Shown here in pieces: positions 33,221-45,400 of a stretch of 64,000 bases of DNA. Made by a program: the position numbers and the translations under genes. Under the pieces are notes generated by a model. That model did no database searches and was not told where the DNA came from. It saw only the letters and a list, made by a program, of their open reading frames with translations. Origin of the DNA: Micractinium sp. NFX-FRZ (Eukaryota; Chlorophyta; Trebouxiophyceae; Chlorellales; Chlorellaceae); NCBI GenBank assembly GCA_029339195.1, contig JAPTJF010000220.1, positions 1-64,000 of the forward strand. The letters run 5' to 3'. Within the stretch, counting starts at the first letter, position 1. Each line of letters begins with the position of its first letter.

Positions 33221-36200
33221 TCACTTGCCGATGCAGAAGCGGCTGAAAATGGAGTCCAGCACTTCTTCCGTCACGTCGTCGCCGCTCACCTCGCCCAGCG
33301 CCAGCACAGTCGCCCGCAAGTCGATGGTCCAGAAGTCCAGGGGCAGGTCGTCTGCAGGCTCAGGAGAGAGTGAGGGTGAGAGTGAGAGAGGCAGCAAGAG
33401 TGGAGGCGTGCTGCACAGCAAGGAACAAGCCAGGTGGTCCAGAAGTCCAGGGGCAGGTCGTCTGCAGGTTCAACGCAGAGAGAGCAGGGTCAGCACAGAG
33501 AGTGAGGGTGAGTGTTGGCATGCTGGGGTGCAGGAACAAGCGGTCGAGGGTCCGAGGTCCAAGGCGCTGCGCGTCCTGCTGCCGGTAGAGTTGTAACCCA
33601 TGCTGCCGCCCTGCCTACCGCCGACCCCTCCCTCATGCACTGCTGATGGTCCAGCCGCTATAGCTGTTCACATGCCCCGAGTATATGCTGATGCTTCAGG
33701 ACGCACCAAGAACCTGAGTCCCGACACACCTGTGATGCTGGCCTGCGCCCGCAGCAGCGACTCCTGAGCCCGAATCAGCGCCTCCGCCTGCCGCTCGTTC
33801 ACAGCCCAGCCCACACCGCCAGACGCCAGCTGCAGGGGAGCGGGGGCCAGGGAAGGATCGGGTGGGCATTGCAATGGCTGCAGTGACACACAACATTGCC
33901 CATGCGGATCAAGTGTGTGCTCTTGAGTGGCTGAGTAGAGTGCAACTGCAAGGCTGGACTGTGGGAAGCACAGGGCCGGCGGCTGTGGGTCGACAGCTGC
34001 AGCAGAGCTCACTCAAGCAGCTGCAGCAGCATGGCAGGCACAGCAGTGTTGCCTACCTCGGGTGCGCCTGCCAGCTTCAGGACAGCTGCCTGCAGCTCCT
34101 CCAGCCCCTGACGGGTGGCAGCCGAGGTCTGCACCATGGCCGAGAAATGCGCGCAGGCGCCAGCCGGCACGCCCGCCAGCTCAGCTCCTGCTGCAAGGGC
34201 GCCGCCGCCAGCGCCGTTGCTGCTGCCATTCTGCTGCTGCGCCTGCTGTGCCCTCTGCCCAGCCAGGTCGGTTTTGTTCAGCACCAGCAGCGCGGGCGGC
34301 CCCCGCCGCGTGCTCCCGCTGCCGCTGCCGTCATCCGCATCGCTATCCCCGTCGCTGCTGGCCGACCCCACTCCAAACATTTGCTGGAAGATCTCCGCAT
34401 CGCCCTCCGTCCACCCCGTTTCTGCATCCACCACCATCACCACTATGTCTGCCTGCCGTGCCGCTGCCAAACTGCGCTCCACCCCTATCTGCTCCACCAA
34501 GTCAACCGATTCCCTCAGGCCCGCAGTGTCCAGCAGGGTGATGGGGATGCCACCGATGACGATGCCTGTGGGGAAGGGGGAGGCAGCAGGTGAAGGGTGG
34601 GTGGAAGGCAAGCCTCAGCCCTCGCTCCCACTCACCTGGTGTGGTGCCAGCTAGGCCTGCACCCTCTCCCCGCCCACACACGCTCTTACCTGGGGCTTGC
34701 AAACTCCAACACACCGCCCCCTCTCACCCGCCTCCACAATGTCCCGCGTGGTGCCGGCAATGTCTGTCACGATTGCCCGCTCCGTGCCGCTCAGCGCATT
34801 CAGCAGGCTGGACTTGCCCACGTTGGGGCGCCCCACCAGCGCCACCTGCGGCAGCCAAAACAGTCGAAAAACGGTCAGCGGGGCTGCGCCTTTAGCACAT
34901 TCAGCCAAGTGGAGTTGCTCATGTAGAGGCGCCCAACAACAGCCAATTGATAGTGGCAGGGCAGCGGGGCCCACAGCAGCGGCGGCGTTGAATAAGAAGG
35001 CTGTGGGCAAGCAAGCATTTGAGGCGGTGAAGGTGGTTATATGCCCAGCCCATAGAGTGTGGGGTGCTTTTGGCATGGTAGCTGAACGCGGGCACCGGCG
35101 GCACCTGGTGCGCCCGGCAGGCCAGCAGGCAGCAAACTGCATGCAACAGCCCCAGCCGGTCAACCTGCCCGTAGCAGCGTGCCCGCAGCAGCCTGCCACA
35201 GCCACAGCCGGCCCACCCGCCCGTGTCACCTGCAGGCCCGCCCGCAGCAGCTGCCCCTGCCGTGCCGTGCGCAGCGTGCGCTCCAGGTGCAGGCCTAGCT
35301 GGCGGACGCGTTCGACGAGGGCTGGGACGTCCAGGGGGGGCAGGTCCTCGTCAAAGTCCAGCCTGGCGCCAGACGGGCAGGGCAGGGCAGGGCGCAACAA
35401 AGGAGGTGGGCGGGTAAGACGGGGGCATTGTGTTGCTTGACGCCTGCCTGGCGATGTGGCGTGCAGAGGCAGGACCTGGGGCTTGCAAGAGGACCGGCAC
35501 ACCCTGTGCAGTGTGATATCCACTCCCACAGCCTGCTGTGTGTGGCCGCTAGCCCCTGCTGCACTCGTAACTAGCCCCCGGCCCCTACCCTCCCAGGCGT
35601 CCTTCTCGCTGCCTGTGCCAGACACGAGTCCACACACCCGCCCGCGCACACTGCTCCTCAATCAATACACACCAATCAACCACTGCTGTCCCCCATCAGA
35701 TGGCTCCCCCCATTTCACACCACCAGGCTCACCGTGCATCCAGCTCAACCAGCAGGTCCACACACTCTGCCCGCATCAGCTGCACCTCCCGCCCCAGCCC
35801 GCCAGACAGCCCCGCCAGGGCGGAGTCGGCGGCCGCCACAGTGCGGGCGTCGATGAGCTGCATGAAGGCAGCGCGATGAGGCACAGTGGGTTGGGGCGTG
35901 GAAATGGCAAGGGGTCAGGGCCCATGATGCTCGCCGCTGCCAGGTGCCCGCATTGCCTTGCCCAGCACTGCATATGAGCGCATGCAGTAACATGTACACA
36001 ACACAGGTATGTGGGGGCAGGAGCATGTGACTGTTGCTGGCCTGCATGCGCTTGCACCCACCTGCGCCACGCTCTCGGCTTGCGACAGATCCAGCCGGCC
36101 ATTGAGGAAGGCGCGCAGCGTGAACTCCCCCGGCTGCGCCAGCCGAGCCCCCGCCTCCAGGCAGCGCTGCACGCGGCGGGGATGTGTGGCGGGCGAGTGG

Positions 36201-37424
36201 GTGGGCAGGTGGGCAGGGTGGGCGGGTGGGCACAAGGAGCGGGTGGGCAGGCGGGTGAGCGGGTGAGCACAAGGAGCGGGTGGGCAGGCGGGTGAGCGGG
36301 TGGGCGGGTGAGCACAAGGAGCGCAGCCGCCCTGGGCCAAGGCGCAGGTGTCACAGCAAGGGACGCAAGCAGCAGCCAGGTGTGCTCCTTCCTGCTCCTC
36401 CTGCACTCGTCGTTATGATGCCCGTCTGGCACACCGCACCCTCCCACCCTGGCTGCTACCAGCCACTGCACACCTGCAGCACGCGCTGCGCGCTGACGCC
36501 GCCGCCGTGCGTGTGGATCTCTATCACATCTTCCGCCGTGTAGCTGCGGGGCTCCAGCATGGCAAGCAGCAGCACCTGCGGTGTTGCGGGAACAGGCAGC
36601 GGCAGCGGTGTGGCAGGGGTGTGAACAGTAAGCGGGCACGCGAGGTTGAAGAGGAACTCTGGCACGCTCACGTGCCAGGCGCCCAGAGCCCAGCTGTTGC
36701 CAGCTGTGGTCACCTCACCTCCCGGCCCACTAACACATGATAAGTCGCACTTGTATTCCCTCACAAACTCGCACCTCATCCAGCAGGCTGCCCCCAGCGT
36801 CCACAGCGCGTCCATAATACACACGGTGGCTCTCCGGCTCCCATGCCACCGCAGCGCACCCTTGTCCGTCCCCTGCCTGCTGCGCCCCCGCCTGCCGCCG
36901 TGCGCCGCCTGCTGGTTGGAAGACTTGCTGCGCAATGTCCACTGCTTCGCTGCCACTCAGGCGGATGATGGAGACCGCCCCTGCCGCCGCTCCCGTCACG
37001 ATGGCAGCAATCGTTTCGGCGTCGGCGGCGTCAGCAAGGCTGCCAGCAGCAGCGGCATCTGCACCACTGTTCAGCCAGCTGCTGTCATCTTGTAGGCTGA
37101 CGAGTCCGCCCAGGTACTCTGCTAAAAGGGAGTTGGAATTCTCACGCGACGAGTGTTGGCGAGGCAGAGGAGAGCGGCGGCGGCGGCGGCACTGGCGGCG
37201 GCGGCAGTAAGGCGCATGACACGAGTGACTGCGCCGGCCAGACGCTTCCTACCTTGCTCTAGTCCCCGACAGGGTGGCGCCCGCTGCCCAGAGGTGCGCC
37301 TCTGCCGCTTGGCAGGCCGGCCCAGCCAGTGCCCCACTCGCATGTGGCAGGCCGGCACCTCATAGCGAGCCATCATGCCCGTTGCTTTCATCTGCGCCGC
37401 CATGAGCGTGCAGCAGCGGCGCAA
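33221..37424 (-). CDS. mnmE: tRNA modification GTPase MnmE (TrmE/GTPBP3 family)
   Basis: About ten exons, first 37253-37424 and last 33221-33351, encode roughly 610 residues. MnmE with MnmG modifies wobble uridines of tRNA; eukaryotic versions work in mitochondria or plastids (family knowledge). The N-terminal folate-binding domain is visible: [43 protein letters not shown]. The G domain has G1 [13 protein letters not shown]2 AGTTRD, G3 DTAGLRE and G4 NKTD, with a low-complexity acidic insert between G3 and G4. The C-terminus FCIGK matches the conserved FC(I/V)GK whose Cys is needed in MnmE. The first exon ([13 protein letters not shown]...) is basic and may be an organelle transit peptide. 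A near-identical 34-base copy of the last exon's start lies in the last intron. Confidence 0.93.
33325..33468 (-). repeat. Exact 34-bp duplication of the MnmE last-exon start and acceptor
   Basis: 33325-33358 and 33435-33468 are identical over 34 bases, including the CTGCAG acceptor and the codons for DDLPLDFWT. The offset is 110 bases. The second copy sits in the intron and offers an alternative acceptor in the same local context. Confidence 0.85.
36180..36325. repeat. GCGGGTGAGCACAAGGAGCG tandem repeat in MnmE intron
   Basis: About three imperfect copies of a 40-50-base unit built from GGGTGGGCAGGCGGGTGAGC and ACAAGGAGCG. G-rich on the plus strand, C-rich in the transcript. Confidence 0.75.
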
Positions 37425-37643
37425 CAGCCTTCAGCGAAATGGGCGTGGGTGCCTGCCGCTTATCAGCGAGACTGAGCAGGCCCTTTGCAACCGCAAATCG
37501 ATCAAGGGAGTACTCGAAATGGTTGCAAGAGAAATGGCTGGTGTCGGCATGCCGGCCACGCTGTCACGAGGCGTTCCTTTCTTTCCGGGGCTCCGAGACG
37601 CATTTGCACTCTGCAAAAGCATCCTTCAGTCTACCAGCTTGCA
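37425..37643. promoter_or_regulatory. 219-bp divergent promoter, MnmE / C2H2 membrane protein
   Basis: Opposed start codons at 37424 and 37644. The C2H2 gene frame stays open leftward but without domain, so its start is placed at the Met before the signal peptide. Confidence 0.4.
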
Positions 37644-38996
37644 ATGCAGCTTGCAATGAAGCCGCCCCACACAGTCCTGTTCGCGCTTCTGGTCTGCACG
37701 CTGCGCAGTGGCCTCGCCTCCCCAGAGCCCGCTGCCCGCGCAGCTGCACGACCCCACTGCGACCGGCAAGCTAGCCGGGACGTGCGGCGGGTTGTGCAGG
37801 AGGTGCGGTGCTGCTCCCAATGCTGTGGTCAACCGCTGGCGCAGGCTGGGGCGTCCTCTCCTCAGGCCAGCCAACCTCCCTGCATTGCCCCTGCAGGTGT
37901 TGCTGCCGCACCTGGAGGGCGAGGCACTGTCGACAGGCTGCCCGCTGTCCCTCGCTGACAACAGGTTGGGCACACATTTGGCGGTGCTGGTACATGCTGC
38001 TGCATTGCCGTCCATTGCTGGGCCTGCCCCGCTGTGGGCAACCGGCATTGTGAATCAGGCAACTCCCGCTGAGTTTGTTCTGCAGGTACGCTCAGCAGGA
38101 GGCAGCCAAGGAGGCGCGTGCGCAGGGGCGCTGGCGCTGCGGGCAGTGCGGCAAGCGCTTCCTGGCAGAGCGCTTCATTGATGCCCACATGGAAGCCCGC
38201 CACCCGTACCTGGAGCATAGCCATGTGAGGGTTGACCGAAGGATGCAGAGGGCGCATGCAGCCTACTGTGGTTGTAGCGCAGGCGTGCATTGGATCCGTT
38301 TTTAACCTCCTGTTCATCTCCTCGTATGTCGCACCTTGCAGGCCAATGCCACATGCCTGGGCGACTGGCACGCTGCCCTGCACGCCCGACACCTCGCAGC
38401 ATACCTGTCTGGCACCAGCGGTTGGGCGGCGGACCCGCTGCCCTGTCGGCCCAACTCAGCGGCCGAGCAGTGGGACGCATGCCTCGACCTTGCGCGGCGC
38501 TGTTTCGACGGGGACAGCGGTGGCCACACGCGGCTTCGAACGCTGATGGCAACCCACCTTTGCCAGGCACACACCTGCGACAAGCGGCGCAAGCGGGGGC
38601 ACCTCATGGCGGCGGTCAAGGTGGGAATTGGTTCTATTCACACGCATGGTTCATTGGACTTGGGCATATGCAATGTCCATGCTAAATGGTGCAATGGATG
38701 TGTTGAGCGGAACTCGACAAGCCCTCCTGCTCCCGGCCTCCTTGCAGACGCACCAGCAGTGGCAACCTAGCGCCAGAATTGCAGCTGCCACAGGTGCCAC
38801 GATTTTGGTGGCCTTCTGGCTTACTTTGTGTTTGCTTCAATCGGATGGCGGGCGTTCCAACTGGGCACTGCGCAGGGCGGCATCCTTGCGGCGGCACCTT
38901 GCGGTGGCGGCGTGCGAAGAGCGGCAGTGGCTGCCAAGTGTCGTGCAAGACGTGCTGCTGCGTGGCCTGGGCAATGGCAAGGCACACATGCAGTGA
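37644..38996 (+). CDS. Secretory-pathway C2H2 zinc finger protein with C-terminal membrane segment
   Basis: Five exons (37644-37802, 37897-37964, 38086-38224, 38342-38620, 38748-38996) give 297 residues in consistent phase. The N-terminus MKPPHTVLFALLVCTLRSGLA is a signal peptide (Met at 37644 or 37656). A single C2H2 finger reads WRCGQCGKRFLAERFIDAHM, then EARHP: C-x2-C, then H-x3,4-H. Further Cys residues follow (CLGDWHAAL, PCRPNS, CLDLARRC, LCQAHTCDKRRKRG). A hydrophobic segment ATGATILVAFWLTLCLLQ near residue 230 would span a membrane. A C2H2 finger on the lumenal side is odd, because the class is usually nuclear; similar signal-peptide-C2H2-TM proteins exist in plants (family recollection, not checked). 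Function unknown. Confidence 0.65.
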
Positions 38997-39401
38997 GAAT
39001 ACATAATCTTAGGCTTTCGCACTTGTAAAAGCAAGTTGAATTTGTCACTCTTCAGCAGGCCGGCGGTGGGTGGCAGGAGGGCGGCACGCTGCGAGTGCTG
39101 TGCACTTCTGAATGCTTCTTTCGCTCCTGATCGGTCGTGGCAGCCCGCAACGACTGGTGTATCTTTCGATCGCTGCGCAAAAGCAGGAACCCTGCCTTTG
39201 AGGCCGCAGCTCGGACCAGGCAGGCGCAGCGCAGTGCACTGCCTCCCTCGCTGAGCTAGCAGAGAGCACAGATTTGGCTGGGGGCGATTCAACCAGCTGC
39301 TGCCGCCGCGGCGTACACGCGGGCGCTCAGCCTGGCGACAGCGGCGGCGGCGCAATTGGCAGCCGAGGCGGCAGCCGCGGCGCAGGGCAGGCACCGGCCC
39401 A
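38997..39401. other. Intergenic region, C2H2 protein / ZGRF1-like
   Basis: Contains the 3' UTR of the C2H2 gene with a TGTAA signal at 39026-39030, then the promoter and 5' UTR of the helicase gene. No other gene. Confidence 0.5.
39026..39030 (+). terminator. TGTAA poly(A) signal, C2H2 gene
   Basis: TGTAAAAG, 30 bases past the stop codon on the same strand. Confidence 0.55.
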
Positions 39402-42400
39402 ATGCCGGCCTGCTTCCGTGCCACCTACACACAGGACGGCCACAAGAAGCTGGCCAAGAATCGGCGCTGGCTGGACGGCTTTGTGGTGCAGCATGGGCAG
39501 GAGGGCAAGCTATATGACGAGGGCGGCACAGTCGTGGCGGTGGGCAAGCTGCCAGCGGGGCAGACTTTGGAGGAGGGCGCAGAGGTGGAAAAGGGCTTTG
39601 GAGCTAGCATTATAATTCAGGTCGACGTTCCTTGCGACCCCAGCGAGATCAACAGCAGCTGCGGCGGCGGCGATGGGCAGGCAGCGTCGGGAGCGGCAGC
39701 GGGGCCGACAGCAAGAGCCGCAGCAGGTGCGGCAGCGGGGGCAGCATCCAGCAAAGTGGTGGGTGCTGGCGGGGGCGCTGCTGCGCTGCCCCAGCCGCGC
39801 GCTACAGGCATGGCATTGCTGCGGCCTAGCGGCCCAGGTGGCAGGCGGCCTACATTCAAGGCGCCGCGGCTGGCGCCCACCGCACCTACGGCAGAGGCAG
39901 CACCGCTGTCTCAGAAGCATGCAAGCGCAGCCGCCGTGCAGCACGCGCAGCAGCCGCAGCAGCGGCGGCAGTTCATACCACCGCCAGCCAAGAGGCCGGT
40001 TGCACCGCCGCCAGCAATGCGGCCGCAGCAGCACAGCCTGGTGGCCCCAGGCCCTGCAGCACCCGAGGGAATACGGTCAGGTGGGTGCTGCCATCCACTG
40101 ATGAGTGTGTGCTTGCGGGTGCTGCTTCAAGGCCTGCATGCTGCTCCAAGGACGCTGGGGGCTGCTCCTTCCTTTTGCTTCCGCTGGTGGGTGCTGCTGC
40201 TTTACGGGATGGCAGGCAGGCACTTGCAACATGAGCTGACCCCCAGCCTGACCAACGCATCCACCCCCTGCAGATGACGACATTCTTGCCCTGCTGATGG
40301 GTGGGGCGCCGCTGGGCCTGCCAGCTGCCCAGGAGCCACCCGCAGCCAAACGGCCACGGGTGCAGCCGCCGCCAGATGCACCTTTGGTGGGGCATCCAGC
40401 GGTTGAGGAGGCGGCAGCGCCATCCCGTGCGCCGGTGCCAGCGGTGGGCAGAAGCAAGTGGAGTAGCTTTCTTGCAGATGAGGATGAGGATGAGCTACTG
40501 GCAGAGGCAGCTGAGGATGGTGATAGCGGCCCGCCTGGGTTGGGAGCAGCAGCAACAAGAGCGGGAGCGGCAGCCAGCCGCCCACTGGGTGCCTCCGGAG
40601 TCCCATCTCACAGCGGGCCAGCGCAGCAGTGGCAGCACCAGGCATGGCCACGTGCAGGGCCGGCTGCGGTACCTGCGGGCGCAGCGCAGCGCCCAGCCTG
40701 GGGCCAGGCGGCGCAGGCTGGGCAGCACGATGAGTGGGACCTCGGCCTCTCATCTGGCAGCGCCGCGGGCGCGCTTGGCGGCTTCCACCCCATCGTGCGC
40801 CCAACCCAGGCAGCAGCGCTGGCGCCCGCACAGCCGCAGGGCCCCGCGCAGCAGCGGCAGCAGGCGTGGCAGGTGCAGCGTCCGCCCCTGCAGCCCTCGG
40901 CGCAGCAGCTGGCGCAGCAGCAGCAGCCGCAGCATGCTCGCCCAGGGGCTGGCATTGGCGGCGGGTGGAAGCCGCCTGCCCCGCTGGGCCCGGCAGCACC
41001 CACGGCCGCGAGCAACAGACAGCCAGGGACAGCAGCCCCAGCCCAGCGAGCACCACCTCTTTCCACACCGGCTGGCAGCTGGAACCGACTGGTGGATGGT
41101 GTGGTGCAGCTGGGGTGGCCCACGGCAGCAGAGGCGGCCCGGCCTGCCCGGCAGGTGGCCATCCCTGACAGCTTTGCCAGCTGCCAGCAGTATGTGCAGG
41201 TGTGGAGCAACGCGCTGCTGGAGGAGCTCAACCTCAGGTGGGAGATTCTTTAAGAAGGGCACGGGTGGCACAGGTGGCGCGATAAGGTTCTTGGGGCGGT
41301 GAAACATCGTGCGGCAGCGCAGGGAAACGCGGAATCGCGTGCATGGCTAGCATGCAGCAGTACGATCTATGTCTACTGGTGGTGATTCCAGGTCAAGTTC
41401 ACGACTTCCCCAATTGTCTTTGCTTGCAGGATAGCCGAGGTGGCGCAGGGCTACCACACCGCTGCGGCCCGGGCTGGCCAGCAGCAGCCGCAGGCTGGGA
41501 CGGGTGGGCACCAGCCAGGCAGAGGGTTTGGCCCTGCAGGCGCTGGCGCCGGCGCCAAGCAAGGTAGGGCCAGCCTGCCTGCCGAAACCTCGCTCTTGGC
41601 GGCTGCACGCTGCACACTACTACTGCTGCTGCTGCCGCTGCTGCTTTCTGTAAATCAACTGCACCTGTACTTGCATCGAACACCCACGTGCATCACCCCG
41701 CCCTCCTCTGTGCCTCCTGTTGTGCCCCTGCAGCGGGGGCCGGCCAGCTGGAGGCATGCCTGCGCCAGGCCCGGGTGCCCTACTACAACTCCTGCGACCT
41801 CTTCATCTGGCGCAACAACCTGCCGAAAAAGGTGGGCGACTGGGCGGGCAGGCGGCCACCGCTGCATGGCTAGGGTAGCAACTGTTTGCAGATTCTGAAT
41901 GATGGTTGTAGCTCAGGCAGGTGGCGGATCTAATGCCAGGGCGCACAGCGGTACCCTTTCCGCATATACTCTGGTCAGCGCCCCCCTTCCCTTCTTGACT
42001 TGGCTAGCGTGCCTCACCGCAGGGCGGCTGGAAGGGCAACAAGCGGGGGCGGCGCTCGCAGGATGATGACGATGATGGTGGCGGTGGGGAGGAGGGGGAG
42101 GAGGCGGCTGCCAAGCCAGACAGCATCTACCTCATCCTCAAGAGCGGGCGCCAGAAGTCGGCAGAGTATCGGTGAGCTGGCGCTTGTGGGGCGGTGTGGA
42201 AAATGTCCACACGAGTAATGAATCAAGGCATGCATGCATGTCGCACAAGGGCTGGATCGGGTAGGTTGGTCCTGGCTGGCAGCAGCTGACAGCAGCTGAC
42301 CCACCCTTTACGTTTGCACACAAACCCTAACCCTAACCCTATTGATAAACCTCGCTGCCCTCCCTCCCACCTTGCTGTCCTTTTGCTCCCAGGCGCGATG

Positions 42401-45400
42401 ACCTGTGGGTGCTGAGCAACACCCCGGACTTCCGCAGCAGCTCTGCGCCTGGCCAGCTGGCCGACCGCAGCCGTGCACCGTGGGTGGCGGTTGCGCGCAG
42501 GTGAGCTTTGCCAGTCGCATTGCCTGCCGCCAGCTCTGCTGGCCGCTTCATGCACTGCGTGGGGCGTGGTCCCGCCCCGGGCGCACCCACCATCCAGGCC
42601 GCCTTTGTGCTCTGCTCCCACATGCTGCGTCCCACGTTTCTGCGCCGAGAGCCGCCCCTTGCTGCGCCTATGTTTTGCATCAGACCGCTTTGCTGGTGTT
42701 TCACCCACCCCCGTGCTCGCAGCCTCTGGCACGGTCCCAACCAGGACGGAAAGTGAGTGGGCGGGGGCCACGGGAATGGCCGCTGCCAGAGGCTTCACTT
42801 TGTTCAATGCTTGGGTCTCCCCCAGCCTGTTAATTTGCTTGTGCATGCTGGCAGACAGGCACGTGGACTTATCTGAAGCCCATGCCTTCTGCTGCAGGTT
42901 TGAGATCGAGTTCCTGTCGCCCCGCCCCCCTGGGCTGGGCCGCTCGCAGCCAGTCTACGCCATCAAGGCAAGCTGCCCTGGGCGTTGCGACAGCGCGGAG
43001 TGCTTGAGCTGGGAACTGCTGCGTTTGCTGTGGAAACCCTTGCATCGAGGCTCTGCCATTTGCCTGCACGCCTGACCTCCTGGCATTGCCTCTCCATCGC
43101 CCACCCTCCCACCCAGCGAGCCATGTCCCTCCTTCCCCATCACCACATGTGCCTTGCAAACTCCAGGGCCCAGACGCCTCCACTGAGCTGGGCATGATGG
43201 AGCTGCTGCGCTCAGGCGCAGCAGCCACAATGCCGCTGCTCCCCCACCTGCTGCGCGCCCCGGGCAATGCCGCCGGCACCGGCAGCCACCTCTCCTTGCA
43301 GAGCTCACCCTCTGGCGACTTCGTTAGGCAGCTGCAGCCAGGGGCAGAGGCAGCGGCCGCCCCTGACCCTGGGAGCCCTTCCTATAGCTGCTCAGAAGAC
43401 GAGGATGAGCTGGCAGCGGCAACAGCAGCAGCGGATGGGCTGGTTGAGAGCCCCCTGATGCTGGCACAGCGTGTTATTCAGCAGTTCAAGCTGAATGAGG
43501 AGCAAGCAGAGGTGGTGCAGTATGTGGCCAGCTGGTGTGCCCCCGGCAGCGGCAGCGCCCCTGGGGGTGGTAGCGCCAGCAAGGCGGGCAGGCCTGCGTC
43601 GGCGGCAGCGGCGGCGCAACCAACGCCGCCGCCGGTGTGCCTGGTGCACGGGCCCTTTGGCAGCGGTGAGATGGGGTTCTCTTGGCATGTGCTGGCAAGG
43701 CACCCAACGCTGTGCTGCCACGGCGGACAAACTCAGCGCCTGCAGGCCACGAGCAGCTTGCTCCGTGGGCTTCCACTCCCAGGGCATCGTTGTCCTCCCC
43801 AGAAGCTTTTCATTACCATCCCTCCTCCCGTCACCATCCATCTTCCCACACCCTCCCTTGCCTCCATCTGCATGCAGGCAAGTCCACTCTGCTGGTGGCC
43901 ATCCTGCACTTCATTCTGGAGCAGCGCCAGCGCCAGGGCTCCCCCCTGGCGGGCGCCCGCGTGCTGGTGGCAGCTCACACCAACGTGGCAGTCGACCGTG
44001 TGCTGCTGGGTGAGGTGGCTATGCACTGGTTGAGACGGCTGTACCGCTGCGAGGGCTGGCTGGCTGGCTGATTGGCTGGCTGATGAGTGGTGCTGCTGGT
44101 GCTGTTGACAGTGGCAGGCCTGCAATTCACACACACAAACGGAGCTCTGGGCTGCCTCTGGGTGAGATGAAGTGCAGCTGGCTCCTGACACGCAGTGCCG
44201 GTTGGGTGCAGCATGTTGCCTTGTTTTCCCCTGCCGCCCCCGCATGCCTGCAGGAGTCTGGCTGCAAATGTGATTGACCTGTCCCAACCCGTACTGCCTT
44301 GTCCTGCCTTGTCCTGCGCCCACAGGCCTGCTGGAGTGTGGGTGCACCGACTTCCTGCGGGTGGGGCCGCTGCGCCGCCTCAGCCGCCGCCTGCTGGGCC
44401 AGTCGCTGCACGCCAGCGAGAGCCGGGCCACCGCCACTGCAGCGGCAGAGCTGCGGGAGATGCTGAAGGAGGCCAGCAATTCTGCTGACAAGGCGGTGAT
44501 ACAAGCTGAGCTGGCGGCGGCGGAGCGCGGTGAGCCTCTGAGCGCGTGGTGCAACGCCCAACTGCATGCCCTTCAACAGGGCGCCCCTGTGCTTGCTATA
44601 CCTGCGGCCTGCATCCCCTGGGGGCGGACTTGCGGCGCCTGCCATCCTTGGGGCATTGGGGGGTCTCGCCCTGGGCGGAGGTGCGGCGGCCGCTGCAGTG
44701 CATTCAACCAAGGAGTACCTGCGTGCGGCCCTGCCTCTGAAGCCCTTTCCCGCCCTGCCCTGTGCTGCAGGCGCGGACCGCCAGCGCAAGCGGCTGCTTA
44801 AGACGGTGCCTGTGGTGGGCGTCACCTGCTGCTCCTCCATGCTGGCAGCCCTTGACGGGCAGAGCTTCCAGGTGGTCATACTCGATGAGTGCTCACAGAT
44901 GATCGAGCCCCTGTCGGCAATCCCCCTGCTGCGCGGCAAGGCCAGGTGTTTGCTGCTTGCCTGTGTCCACCTCATGTGCTGTCTGCCGCTGTCCCCAACG
45001 CATTGCTGCACACCCACGTGCTTGTGGTGTCCCTGTGCTCACGCCACATGCTGACATGCTGCCACGATGGCGACCTGTGCCTGCGTGGCAGGCCCTGCTG
45101 TGCCAATGGGCGTCTGATCCACTGCCTTGCTGCTTGAAGGCGACCTGCGCCTGCCTGGCAGGCCCTGCTGTGCGGATGGGCGTCTCCACCACCCGCCATG
45201 CTGCTCTCATGTGTGCAGTTTGTGTGCACCGCTTCTGACGTGTCAGTGCTGCCTCCCTTGCCGCATCCTGCACTGGCTCCTAGCTACCTGCTGCTTGCTT
45301 CCCAGTACACCTCTCTTGATTTTGCCTGTTCTCTCCTCAATCTGCCTCCTGCACTTGCAGGTACCTGATCGCCGCCGGTGACCCGCTGCAGCTTCCCCCT

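Noticed and set aside
39402..41237. Separate gene for the DUF2439 part ahead of the helicase
   Set aside because: All exon phases from 39402 to 47528 join without a stop, and DUF2439 plus helicase is the known ZGRF1 layout.
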